36,054 bases of DNA from a virus. Both the position numbers and the translations under genes were made by a program. This document shows, piece by piece, positions 16,461 to 24,297 of this stretch (the stretch's first letter is position 1; each line of letters starts with the position of its first letter). The stretch covers positions 1 through 36,054 of IMG/VR virus record IMGVR_UViG_3300024999_000244. One strand, 5' to 3'. Below the pieces are notes generated by a model. The model saw nothing but the letters and a program-made list of their open reading frames with translations. It made no database searches and had not been told where the DNA came from.

Positions 16461-16622
16461 TTGAATATTGAAACATTAAAAGATAGACTTCAAATTCTTA
16501 ATACACAATTACAAGATGTTAATGATAGAGTTAATCAAGCTATTGCTGATTTAAATATAATTAATGGAGCAATTTTAGAAACAAATTATTGGATTAATTT
16601 TATAAATAGTAATGTTGAATAA
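16461..16622 (+). CDS. Small coiled-coil protein (53 aa)
   Basis: TTG 16461 follows ATAAGGAG. The product, beginning MNIETLKDRLQILNTQLQDV, has heptad-like Leu/Val/Ile spacing through residue 35 and is probably a short coiled coil. It immediately follows the beta-rich structural gene and precedes leader RNA copy C. Function unknown. Confidence 0.65.
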   Translation: MNIETLKDRLQILNTQLQDVNDRVNQAIADLNIINGAILETNYWINFINSNVE

Positions 16623-16646
16623 AATTAATAAATAAATTTTAAAATT

Positions 16647-16719
16647 AGAAAACTAGGCTGACGAGCCGAAAAGTGGAATCCTACCACCTGTTTTCTTTTT
16701 ATTATCTTTATTAGGGATT
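16647..16719 (+). ncRNA. Structured leader RNA, copy C
   Basis: Outer stem AGAAAAC/GTTTTCT (16647-16653 with 16690-16696), then a U-run. Hairpin 1 is GGC/GCC with loop TGACGA, then linker GAAAA. Hairpin 2 is GTGG/CCAC with loop AATCCTA (16673-16687). Loop bases AATCCT can pair with GGGATT at 16714-16719, with one G-U pair. It precedes the endonuclease at 16735. Confidence 0.65.
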
Positions 16720-16734
16720 TACTAATGAGGTAAT

Positions 16735-17732
16735 ATGAGAAAATTAAAATATGATATTATTGAACAAATGTTTTTAGATAAAGGTTTTATAATATTAGAA
16801 TACAATGAAATATCTTCAAAAACTAAAATTAAATGTAGAGATAAATTAGGTTATTTATATAAAACTGATTATAAAAGTTTAAAAAATAATAATTTACCGC
16901 AAAGATTTAGTAAATCAAATCCATATACTATACAAAATATAAAATTATGGTGTAAATTAAATGATAAACCATATGAATTATTAAGTGATAAATATGAAGG
17001 TAATAGTAAATATTTAAAATGGAAATGCTTAAAAGATGATTGTGGTGAAGAATTTGAAACAAATTGGAATGATATATTTTATAACAAAGGTTGTTCTTAT
17101 TGTGCAGGTAAAAAGTAGGAATTTCTAATTGCCTTGCAACAAAAAATCCTGAATTAGCAAAGGAATGGCATCCTACAAAGAATGGTAGTTTAACTCCATT
17201 TAAAGTAACAACAGGCAGTTGTAAACATATTTGGTGGTTATGTATAATATGTGAACATATATGGAAAACAACAGTAAGTGAAAGAAATAGGAAAGATGGT
17301 AAATCTTCTGGTTGTCCAGAATGTAATAAATCTAAAGGAGAAAAAGAATGTAAAAGAGTTCTTATGTCTAAAGATTTAATGGAAATATTATATGAAGAAT
17401 ATGAAATATTATCAGATATAGATAAAAATAAATATACATATTTCATACCACAAAAAGAATTTGAAGGATTGTTAGGATTGGGTAATGGTTTACTATCTTA
17501 TGATTTTTATTTACCTAAATTAAATCTACTTATTGAATATCAAGGAGAACAACATGAGAAATATACACCAGGATTACATAAATCTTATGATGATTTTTTA
17601 AAACAACAAGAACATGATCGTAGAAAAAGAGAATACGCACAAAAACACAATATAAATTTACTTGAGATTTGGTATTATGATTTTAATAATATAGAATCTA
17701 TTCTTGAAAAAGAATTGAATCTTATTAAATAA
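16735..17732 (+). pseudogene. EDxHD homing endonuclease with one frameshift
   Basis: A single gene in two frames. The first part (16735-17118) has a DNA-binding N-terminus and a zinc-ribbon repeat ending in GCSYCAGKK. The frame then stops at TAG 17116-17118. The -1 frame continues without a gap from 17115 as VGISNCLATKNPELAKEWHP, a second zinc ribbon (CIICEHIW...CPECN), then the nuclease core LSYDFYLPKLNLLIEYQGEQHE and HDRRKREYAQKHNINLLEIWYYD. These are the E-D-x-H-D residues. The break is at a run of five A (GGT AAA AAG TAG). It may be a decayed gene, a homopolymer sequencing error or programmed slippage on AAA AAG. Confidence 0.8.
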
Positions 17733-17773
17733 TAAATATAATAAATTAAAATTTTAAAGGGGGAATAATTATT

Positions 17774-18052
17774 ATGGCAAATGTAACTGGGTATGTATCC
17801 AAAGAATTAACTGCAAATTTAGCAGAACAAAGTGTTACTCTAGATGTGAATGAATTTTATCTTATTAACAATACTTCAGCAAACATAGTTACGATCAATT
17901 TAGATAATTTGACCACAGAAGATAATACTATTAAGTTAGCTGCTGGTCAAAGCATTGAAAATTTTAAAGAGTATTGTAAAGTATTATATTATAAAGCAGC
18001 AGCAAATGGTTCTACATTACAAGTTATTGCTAAGAGAGAAAAATCTTATTAA
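17774..18052 (+). CDS. Small structural protein, 92 aa
   Basis: ATG 17774 follows AAAGGGGG. The protein is beta-rich (YLINNTSANIVTINLDNLT) with an N-terminus like that of other small virion proteins (MANVTGYVSK). It lies between the endonuclease and the neck genes and is followed by a terminator. Possibly a decoration or neck component; family not recognised. Confidence 0.7.
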   Translation: MANVTGYVSKELTANLAEQSVTLDVNEFYLINNTSANIVTINLDNLTTEDNTIKLAAGQSIENFKEYCKVLYYKAAANGSTLQVIAKREKSY

Positions 18053-18055
18053 TTT

Positions 18056-18085
18056 AAAAGGGAGGTATTTCACTCCCTTTTATAA
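18056..18085 (+). terminator. Terminator-like hairpin
   Basis: Perfect 9-bp stem AAAAGGGAG/CTCCCTTTT (18056-18064 with 18073-18081) with an 8-nt loop. The U-run is short, so termination may be partial. Confidence 0.6.
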
Positions 18086-18122
18086 CTTGTAGAATTTAAA
18101 ATTCAAAGGAGTTGATATTTAT

Positions 18123-19064
18123 TTGACTTGGTGGGATGATTATCAAGCAAGAAGATGTTTAGATAGGAAAACTTTATATGTTAACAATATGAAAAATATA
18201 ATATCAACTGAATTTAAAAATTCTACAAGTTATAATTTAGTTAAAATTAATAATGTTGATAGAGATGTTCGTATTGTTGAAGAAAGTTCAATTATAAAAA
18301 ATCCAAATAAAAAGAGATTATTATGCTACCCAGATGAAACTATAAGTGTTGGTGATGTTGTTTTATGGAATAGTGATAATTGGATATGTTCTGAAATAGA
18401 TAATACTTCTGAAGTTTCAGATGTTGGATTGATTAGTAGGTGTAATAATATTTTAAAGTTTTATGATAAAACACAAAATCAAAACAACATCCTACATGAG
18501 ATTCCTTGTATTATCGTTGATAAAATTACTACAGACATACAAGAAAATAAATTTCTACTAACAATTGATTGTGACATATTAGTTATGATTGCAAATAATG
18601 ATACCAACAATTTAATCTCACCTAACGACATTTTCAAAATTGGTAGATATAGTTATTACACAATAAAACCAGATGATATAAGTAAGTCAGGATTGATCAT
18701 ATTACCAATGAAATTTACTGAAGAAATGCAAGAAGAATATGTAGATGATTCAGAAAATGATTCAGAAAATGATGATAACGACAGTAATTATATCTTAACT
18801 TCTGAAAGTTTACCTGACAATGAGATTATATTAACACAGACAAAAATTTATGAAGTTAATAAATATGTTGATGGTGTTATTGTTGGGCAGGAATTTAGTT
18901 TCGATGTTGTTGGTGATGTGAGTGTTTATCAATTAGTTGTTTTAGATGGGAATAGTTGTAGTATTAAATGTTTGAAAAGTGGTAGTGTAATTACTTTGAA
19001 AGCAATTGATGATAGTAATGGTGAGATTGTTTTGAAGGATATTAAATTGAAGAATTTATTCTAG
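18123..19064 (+). CDS. Probable head-closure (neck) protein with Ig-like C-terminus
   Basis: 313 residues from TTG 18123 (binding site AAAGGAG). The N-terminus MTWWDDYQARRCLDRKTLYVNNMKNI, followed by short beta strands (VRIVEESSIIKNPNKKRLL, DETISVGDVVLWNSDNWIC), resembles head-closure/stopper proteins of siphophages. An acidic linker (about residues 205-225, repeated DSEN) leads to a C-terminal domain of about 80 residues. Its pattern (VDGVIVGQEFSFDVVGDVSVYQLVVLDG...KSGSVITLKAI) is Ig-like. Role inferred from order: adaptor, closure, terminator, tail tube. Confidence 0.6.
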   Translation: MTWWDDYQARRCLDRKTLYVNNMKNIISTEFKNSTSYNLVKINNVDRDVRIVEESSIIKNPNKKRLLCYPDETISVGDVVLWNSDNWICSEIDNTSEVSDVGLISRCNNILKFYDKTQNQNNILHEIPCIIVDKITTDIQENKFLLTIDCDILVMIANNDTNNLISPNDIFKIGRYSYYTIKPDDISKSGLIILPMKFTEEMQEEYVDDSENDSENDDNDSNYILTSESLPDNEIILTQTKIYEVNKYVDGVIVGQEFSFDVVGDVSVYQLVVLDGNSCSIKCLKSGSVITLKAIDDSNGEIVLKDIKLKNLF

Positions 19065-19075
19065 GAAGTGTTGAA

Positions 19076-19600
19076 ATGTCAAATATAATTAATCTTGATA
19101 AGATAGGAAATATATTATCAAATATTGGAAATAAACTAATAGAAAATAAAACTTTGATGCGTTGTATTACATATGATACACCTAATGCATTATCATCTTC
19201 CCTTCCAGATATAAGTATTGAAGAAATTATAAAGCTTACAGGTAAAGGTGTTAATCCTTCAAATGAACAAAGGATTTATAAATGTCCTTTCAATAATAAT
19301 ATCATAGATGAAATTAGATCAGAGATTAGATTTTTCATCCCTAAGTTAAAACCAGAAAATCTTTATATTTCTAAAATTAATATAGGTTTTGAAGTTATTA
19401 CTTATAATACTTTAGTAGATTTAGAAGATAATAAACTCAGGTATTTAGTAATGATTCAAGAAATTTTAAATTCATTAAATGGGTATGATTGTGGAGGAAT
19501 TGGTTTATTATATCTTACAGAAAATTCATCTATTAATATTGTTAATTATAATCATAAATTTTCTGGATATACTTTCTTTTTGTCTACTAGGGTAACTTAG
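19076..19600 (+). CDS. Probable tail-completion/terminator protein
   Basis: 174 residues, ATG 19076 behind TAGGAAGTG. The first half reads SNIINLDKIGNILSNIGNKL; the second half has alternating strands and a helix (LRYLVMIQEILNSLNGYDCGGIG). It lies between the neck gene and the major tail protein, where tail terminators or joining proteins are found. Sequence identity to a known family was not recognised. Confidence 0.55.
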   Translation: MSNIINLDKIGNILSNIGNKLIENKTLMRCITYDTPNALSSSLPDISIEEIIKLTGKGVNPSNEQRIYKCPFNNNIIDEIRSEIRFFIPKLKPENLYISKINIGFEVITYNTLVDLEDNKLRYLVMIQEILNSLNGYDCGGIGLLYLTENSSINIVNYNHKFSGYTFFLSTRVT

Positions 19601-19645
19601 ATTAATAATATAAATTTTTATAATTACATAAGAGCAATATCAATT

Positions 19646-19677
19646 AAAACTATATTATGAATGTAGTTTTTTTATTT
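19646..19677 (+). terminator. Intrinsic terminator before tail-tube gene
   Basis: AAAACTA (19646-19652) pairs with TAGTTTT (19664-19670), followed by further Ts. Confidence 0.65.
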
Positions 19678-19701
19678 TAATTTAATAAGGAGGAATATAT
19701 T

Positions 19702-20472
19702 ATGGCTCAAAAAAGCGTTAAAGGATTTGTTGTGGATGCTCCTCAAGTTTTAATTACTACTGAAGTTGGAGATAGTCATCTTGTAACTGCTTCATCTGGG
19801 GAGATTAAACTAGGAGGAGAATCTATTGAAATAGCTGGTGGTTGGAGTTTCTATAATTTGGCTGAAATAGATACAAAAAAATCAATTGAAATAAACTTGA
19901 CAGACACCCAGTGGGACTTGGATGCTATGAAATTAGTATCTGGTGGTACTAGAACAGTTGCAGCAGATGAAAGATATTATTTTGGTACTCCATATACTAT
20001 TGCTGCAAATAAATTTACTATTCCTTTTGCTGTTGTAGCAAGTTCTATTAGAATTAATGGTTTTACTGAAACTGCTAATGCTCCTGGAGCAAATGAATTT
20101 AAAGTTACTATTACTCCTGGTGCCCCTGGATCTACTGAAGTATTGTTTGTTGAAAATACAACTGGTAAATTATATCCTGCGTATAAAGTTGCCACTGCTG
20201 CAACTACTGAAATCTTAACAGTTAAAACAACTGACTTCCCTAAAGCTGCATCACCTGTTGTAGTTCAGTTTCCTATATATTCTGATGCTGATGCCACTAA
20301 TAGTACCATTGTTGGTTATGGTCAATTAGTTGTATACAAGGCGAAACTAATGCCAGAATTTGGATTTAGTGGAAGTTATAAAGCTGCCAGTGAATTTTCT
20401 TTAAATCTTAAAGGTTTAGACCCACGTAGGACTGATCAGGCAATGTGGAAATGGATTTATATTGCTGTTTAA
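19702..20472 (+). CDS. Major tail (tube) protein
   Basis: 256 residues, ATG 19702 with AAGGAGG. N-terminal beta sandwich (VKGFVVDAPQVLITTEVGD, GGWSFYNLAEIDTKKSIEINLTDTQWDLDAM), an Ig-like insert around residues 85-180, and a C-terminal strand set (KLMPEFGFSGSYKAASEFSLNLKGLDPRR). This pattern and its place just before the tail-assembly chaperone fit the siphovirus tail tube. It is less A+T-biased than neighbours, consistent with high expression. Confidence 0.82.
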   Translation: MAQKSVKGFVVDAPQVLITTEVGDSHLVTASSGEIKLGGESIEIAGGWSFYNLAEIDTKKSIEINLTDTQWDLDAMKLVSGGTRTVAADERYYFGTPYTIAANKFTIPFAVVASSIRINGFTETANAPGANEFKVTITPGAPGSTEVLFVENTTGKLYPAYKVATAATTEILTVKTTDFPKAASPVVVQFPIYSDADATNSTIVGYGQLVVYKAKLMPEFGFSGSYKAASEFSLNLKGLDPRRTDQAMWKWIYIAV

Positions 20473-20490
20473 TTAAATAATATATAAGAT

Positions 20491-20536
20491 ATAAGATATA
20501 AGTAGAAATAATTTTAAATTTCTACTTATATCTTAT
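20491..20536 (+). promoter_or_regulatory. Perfect 19-bp hairpin upstream of the 20552 gene
   Basis: Bases 20491-20509 pair perfectly with 20518-20536 across an 8-nt loop. There is no U-run, and the ribosome binding site AGGAGG follows 5 nt later. It could be an RNase III-type processing site, an mRNA stabiliser or a weak terminator separating tube from chaperone expression. Confidence 0.6.
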
Positions 20537-20551
20537 AGATAGGAGGAAATT

Positions 20552-20749
20552 ATGTTAAAAGATAAAGAAGTTAAAGAAAACAAAGAAATTAAACCTTTTG
20601 AAAAAGGTCAAAAAGTTATAATTTATAATATGGAAAGAGAAATTATAGATATGGATATAGATAATAATATTTTAGTTGAAGTTCAAGTTATTGATAATCA
20701 AGGTATTTATAAAAAAGTTAAACAATGGTATTCACTTAAATCTTCATAA
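20552..20749 (+). CDS. Small hypothetical protein, 65 aa
   Basis: ATG 20552 with AGGAGG. A charged N-terminus (KDKEVKENKEIKPFEKG) leads to a small beta-strand region (QKVIIYNMEREIIDMDIDNNILVEVQV) ending in KVKQWYSLKSS. It lies between tube and chaperone genes. Function unknown. Confidence 0.7.
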   Translation: MLKDKEVKENKEIKPFEKGQKVIIYNMEREIIDMDIDNNILVEVQVIDNQGIYKKVKQWYSLKSS

Positions 20750-20770
20750 TTAATTTAAAGGATGATAAAA

Positions 20771-21103
20771 ATGGAAGAAAGACAAATACCTATTAAAGAA
20801 AATGAATTTGAAATATGTGAAAATGTAGTAGTAAAAATAAAACCTATTAAAATGAAATATATTGTTGATGGGTTTTATGGTTATTATGTTATATTGAAAA
20901 AATTTGGATTAATGAAATTATTATCATATGTAGATGGTAAAGAGGTTCTTAATAATTTTTTAGTTGCTGTATTTGATGATAATCAAGAAATAATTATTAA
21001 ATTATTGGAAGAATTAACAGAATTAAAAATGAAAGTATTAGTAATTATGGTTAAAAATATTAATGAATTAGAGGATGAAGAAGATGACTTAAAAAACGTG
21101 TAA
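20771..21103 (+). CDS. Tail-assembly chaperone, short form (G-like)
   Basis: 110 residues from ATG 20771; ATG 20762 abuts the binding site AAAGG. Small helical protein with a hydrophobic core (KLLSYVDGKEVLNNFLVAVF) and an acidic end (NELEDEEDDLKNV). Placed after the tube gene, it corresponds to the G chaperone that coats the tape measure during tail assembly. Its last codons contain the slippery site that produces the longer form. Confidence 0.8.
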   Translation: MEERQIPIKENEFEICENVVVKIKPIKMKYIVDGFYGYYVILKKFGLMKLLSYVDGKEVLNNFLVAVFDDNQEIIIKLLEELTELKMKVLVIMVKNINELEDEEDDLKNV

Positions 21104-21423
21104 AGGATGGTAAATCAGTTGAAGAATTTACCATCCGAAGAGGTATTTCATTAATATTTACTCATGTTGGAGGATTAACTGAAGACAATATTTTAGATAT
21201 GTCTTTTATTTTGTATAAAGATGTTATTAGAGAATTAGGCATTAAATTTAATTATGATGCAGTTGTTCATATATTATCTAATCCTTATGCCGAAAAATCT
21301 AACAAAGTAGTAGATGAAGCAAATCCCTTTAATGTTAGTGTAAATAAAATTAATAATAAACCAAAAAGATTGACTATTAAAGATTTATCTGATTTTGGTT
21401 TAGATGTTCCAAATGATTTATAA
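20771..21423 (+). CDS. Tail-assembly chaperone, frameshifted long form (G-T-like)
   Basis: A -1 shift on A AAA AAC joins the short form to an overlapping frame with no initiation site of its own. After the shift the protein continues with RVKDGKSVEEFTIRRGISLIF to the stop at 21421-21423. The ATG at 21199 inside the second frame is not a likely start, because the frame is open and coding-like back to the slippery site. As in lambda G/GT, the extension should contact the tail-tube subunits. Confidence 0.85.
21091..21136 (+). promoter_or_regulatory. Programmed -1 frameshift site
   Basis: Heptamer A AAA AAC (21091-21097) lies in the zero frame TTA AAA AAC. After a 7-nt spacer comes a perfect 10-bp stem, GGATGGTAAA with TTTACCATCC (21105-21114 and 21127-21136). 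Slippery heptamer, spacer and stimulatory hairpin all match the classical design. The zero-frame stop TAA is at 21101. Confidence 0.92.
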
Positions 21424-21438
21424 AAGTAAATAAAAACC

Positions 21439-21467
21439 TTGACAGATTAGAAATATAATAGTATAAT
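21439..21467 (+). promoter_or_regulatory. Sigma-A-type promoter before the 824-aa endonuclease
   Basis: Perfect TTGACA (21439-21444), 17-nt spacer, perfect TATAAT (21462-21467). The spacer contains GATTAGAAATATAAT (21445-21459), a variant of the recurrent phage motif, so two promoter types may overlap here. The predicted start falls within the first bases of leader RNA copy D. Confidence 0.8.
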
Positions 21468-21469
21468 AC

Positions 21470-21553
21470 AAATAGGGATAGGTAGGAGTAATTACCCTAC
21501 TGATAAGAGCCTCACCTCTTCCCTATTTATAATTTTTGTGAGGAAAAGTGAGG
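21470..21553 (+). ncRNA. Structured leader RNA, copy D
   Basis: Outer stem AAATAGGG/CCCTATTT (21470-21477 with 21521-21528), then AT plus Ts. Hairpin 1 is GTAGG/CCTAC with loop AGTAATTAC, identical to copy E. The linker is TGAT. Hairpin 2 is AAGAG/CTCTT with loop CCTCAC (21510-21515). The loop is exactly complementary to GTGAGG at 21538-21543 and again at 21548-21553; the second copy is the ribosome binding site of the endonuclease. Confidence 0.75.
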
Positions 21554-21561
21554 TAATAAAT

Positions 21562-24036
21562 ATGTTATTAACTAAAAAATTAAAAGTAAAATGGAATCCA
21601 ACAACTAGAAAATACTATGAAGTTTTAGGATACAAATATACTAAACACAATGATGAATTTTTAATACCTATAGAACATTTACATCATGGTTCAAACACAG
21701 ACATAGAATTTCAATGTGACGAATGTAGTGAAATTGAAACTAGAATATATCGAGATTATGTTTTATTAAAAAATAAATATAATAAAGATATATGTGGTAT
21801 ATGTCTTAATAGGTTAAATATGAAAAATAGAAGTTTAAAAGCAAAAACGAAAGAAGATTTTGGGTATTATGCTAATCATGAAAATAGAAAATATGAATTA
21901 AATAAATATTTAAAAAAGTATAATGAATTATCAAATATGATTAACAATACAGAAGGAAAAAGATTGTATGATAACTTTCATAGCCATAAAGATGATATTT
22001 ATGATACTGCAATAGAATTAGGTTATAAAATAGAAGATATTTGTAAATCATTGCCTAAAAATTATTATATCAAGTATCCTGAAATATTAAAAGAAAAATT
22101 ATTAATATTCATAGAAGAAAATAAAAGATTCCCTAAAAGTAAGGAAATAGAAAAGATATTACATGTAAGCAATAAGTTTATTAGTAACTTTGGTGGTATT
22201 AATGAATTTAAAAAATTGTTAGGATATGATGATAGTAAAGATTTAATAGATCTTCGTGGAGACTATAACAAATCTTTAGGGGAATTAATTTGTGCAAATT
22301 ATTTTTGTTCACAAGGATTAAAAGATAAATATAAAAGAGAACAATATCCATTCAGTAAAGAGAATAGATATTTTAGGTCTGATTTTACTTTTTATTTAGA
22401 AAATAATAAAGAATTACATATTGAAGTATGGGGATTTAAAAAATCAGAAATTAGTTCTGAAAGAGCAAAAGAATATCATAAAGTGAGAAATGTAAAAGAA
22501 AATTTATACCAAAAATATTCAAATAATATGATATTAATTGGTATTGATTATGAGATATTCGACTTAAAATATGATGAAATACAAAAATATTTATATAGTT
22601 TAATTTCACCATACATTAATTTAAAATTTAAAGATGTGTCATATAAAAAGTTACTATCTCCATCCCTTATTAGTGATGATGAAATATTTAATGGTATTAT
22701 GGAAATTAGTTCTGATGGAAAAACATTCCCTACAACAATTGAATTATGTTCATATAATTCTTGTTTATATAGTCAAATATTAAAACGTGGTTACAGTTAT
22801 AATGAATTTGCTAATAAATATAGTGTTAAAACAAAATTAGATAAAAAAGAATGGACTAAGAAATTAGTATTTGGACATTTTAGTAATATTTTAAACGAAG
22901 GAAAAGTTATTAATAAAAAATCATTAAATGAAGAATATAGTGGTTTATCTGAAGCAACAGAAAAATTTGGATACATGACAAAATTAAAATTAGAATATTT
23001 TATAAAATTAAATGAAATACCTAATCAGGAATTAGATTGGGTGATTAATTTAGCAAATAATACAACAAAAACAACATCTAATTTTTCTAAAACAGAAGTA
23101 AATAATGCCAAAAAGTTATTAGATAAATTATATATTAATGTAGAAAATAATGTTTGTTGTAAAACTTGTGGTAAAGAATTTACTCAATATCATATTTATG
23201 AATTGCATTGTCAAGAATGTATTTCAAATTCTAATGGGAAATCAAAATATGCAAAACCATTATATACTGAAACTGAATACAATGATAACTTTATTATTAA
23301 AGCAATAAAACCATATTTATTAACTAGTAAAGGATTTAATAATGTGTCTGATATTAAAATACAATCTTATAGAAATTATTTTAATATGAAATGGATAGAT
23401 ATTATAAAGAAATATAATAGATTCGATGATTTATATGATTATATTATTAATGAATTTAAAATTTATTGCAAGATAAATACTAAAAATAAAGACATACATA
23501 GATTTGCAAATAATCATGATTATATAACATATGATATTCTTACTAGAATAGGATTAGATAAAATTTATAAGGATATGGGAATAGTTAAACAAAAGTATAC
23601 AGAAGATGATTATAAAAATAATTTCTTAAATATAGTTAAAAATCTTGGGTATATACCAATATATAAAGAATTTATTGACAATACTAAAATAAATATTGTT
23701 TCTTATTCTAATAAATTTAACATACATAAAAATATATATGATGAAATTGTTAAAATGTATTCTTCAGAAATTGATTATGAAGATTATATAAAACGTAAAA
23801 AGGAACATAAATCAAATATTGGTAAAGAAACTGGTAAATTAGCAAGAATTCTTAGCGATGAATATTTACAAAAAGAATTTACTGATACATTTGATAATTA
23901 TTTTGCACAATATAACAAATATCCTTCTAGTAAAGTATTTAGTTTAGTATCTAATCATGATAGTAGTGTTTATAGGAAAAGATATAAAAAATCATGGAGT
24001 GAAATTTGTGAAATGTATGGTTATTGTAGTAGTTAA
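21562..24036 (+). CDS. Large VSR/EDxHD-like homing endonuclease, 824 aa
   Basis: Start ATG 21562 is seven bases after GTGAGG; GTG 21538 is itself part of the leader pairing. The N-terminus (VKWNPTTRKYYEVLGYKYTK, then FQCDECSEIETR...CGICLNRL) is the zinc-ribbon module common in phage endonucleases. A restriction-like nuclease core follows at about residues 235-330: SLGELICANYF, RYFRSDFTFYLENNKELHIEVWG, then LIGIDYEIF. The rest is a series of helical DNA-binding-like repeats (FPKSKEIEKIL, KTFPTTIELCSYN, YIPIYKEFIDN, YPSSKVFSLVSNHDSSVYRK) and a further zinc knuckle (CCKTCGKEFTQYHIYELHCQEC). Unusually long for its class. It lies where a tape-measure gene would be expected. Confidence 0.75.
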   Translation: MLLTKKLKVKWNPTTRKYYEVLGYKYTKHNDEFLIPIEHLHHGSNTDIEFQCDECSEIETRIYRDYVLLKNKYNKDICGICLNRLNMKNRSLKAKTKEDFGYYANHENRKYELNKYLKKYNELSNMINNTEGKRLYDNFHSHKDDIYDTAIELGYKIEDICKSLPKNYYIKYPEILKEKLLIFIEENKRFPKSKEIEKILHVSNKFISNFGGINEFKKLLGYDDSKDLIDLRGDYNKSLGELICANYFCSQGLKDKYKREQYPFSKENRYFRSDFTFYLENNKELHIEVWGFKKSEISSERAKEYHKVRNVKENLYQKYSNNMILIGIDYEIFDLKYDEIQKYLYSLISPYINLKFKDVSYKKLLSPSLISDDEIFNGIMEISSDGKTFPTTIELCSYNSCLYSQILKRGYSYNEFANKYSVKTKLDKKEWTKKLVFGHFSNILNEGKVINKKSLNEEYSGLSEATEKFGYMTKLKLEYFIKLNEIPNQELDWVINLANNTTKTTSNFSKTEVNNAKKLLDKLYINVENNVCCKTCGKEFTQYHIYELHCQECISNSNGKSKYAKPLYTETEYNDNFIIKAIKPYLLTSKGFNNVSDIKIQSYRNYFNMKWIDIIKKYNRFDDLYDYIINEFKIYCKINTKNKDIHRFANNHDYITYDILTRIGLDKIYKDMGIVKQKYTEDDYKNNFLNIVKNLGYIPIYKEFIDNTKINIVSYSNKFNIHKNIYDEIVKMYSSEIDYEDYIKRKKEHKSNIGKETGKLARILSDEYLQKEFTDTFDNYFAQYNKYPSSKVFSLVSNHDSSVYRKRYKKSWSEICEMYGYCSS

Positions 24037-24052
24037 TTAATCAACAAACATA

Positions 24053-24092
24053 AATAGGGAATTTAGAAGAAAACACTTCTCCCCTATTCTAT
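24053..24092 (+). terminator. Bulged hairpin after endonuclease gene
   Basis: AATAGGG pairs with CCCTATT and AGAAG with CTTCT around a short loop (24053-24088). No strong U-run. Probable 3' end structure. Confidence 0.5.
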
Positions 24093-24190
24093 AAATTATA
24101 TTATATTCTAAAAATATCTAATAAAAAACTAACAAACAAAAACCAAAATATCAAACAAATCCACAATTTCATCACAATATCCGATCCCAC

Positions 24191-24222
24191 AAACCCTTTA
24201 TTTATAAGGGTTTTTATTTTTG
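24191..24222 (+). terminator. Intrinsic terminator
   Basis: AAACCCTT (24191-24198) pairs with AAGGGTTT (24206-24213), followed by TTATTTTT. It closes the endonuclease cassette before the tail-fibre genes. The rest of 24093-24297 shows no gene. Confidence 0.8.
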
Positions 24223-24297
24223 CTAAATTTAATAAAAACAAAACAAACCCTAAATTCTCAAAAATCCAAAATAATATAAAGAAGGTGATTCTATTAC

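Noticed and set aside
16656-16672. CTGACGAG...GAAA in leader copy C looks like a hammerhead ribozyme core
   Set aside because: There is no room for stem II between the two motifs, no matching stem III/cleavage site, and the other leader copies lack CTGANGA.
16928-17446. 172-aa reverse-strand reading frame and other long reverse-strand frames
   Set aside because: They are mirror images of + strand genes with low-complexity composition and no ribosome binding sites; all supported genes are on the + strand.
21199-21423. A separate 74-aa gene after the chaperone
   Set aside because: It is the frameshifted extension; the frame is coding back to the slippery site and lacks its own binding site.
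21562-24036. 824-aa protein as tape-measure protein because of length and position
   Set aside because: It has zinc-ribbon motifs, a VSR-like nuclease core and helix-turn-helix-type repeats, and no long hydrophobic or coiled tract.
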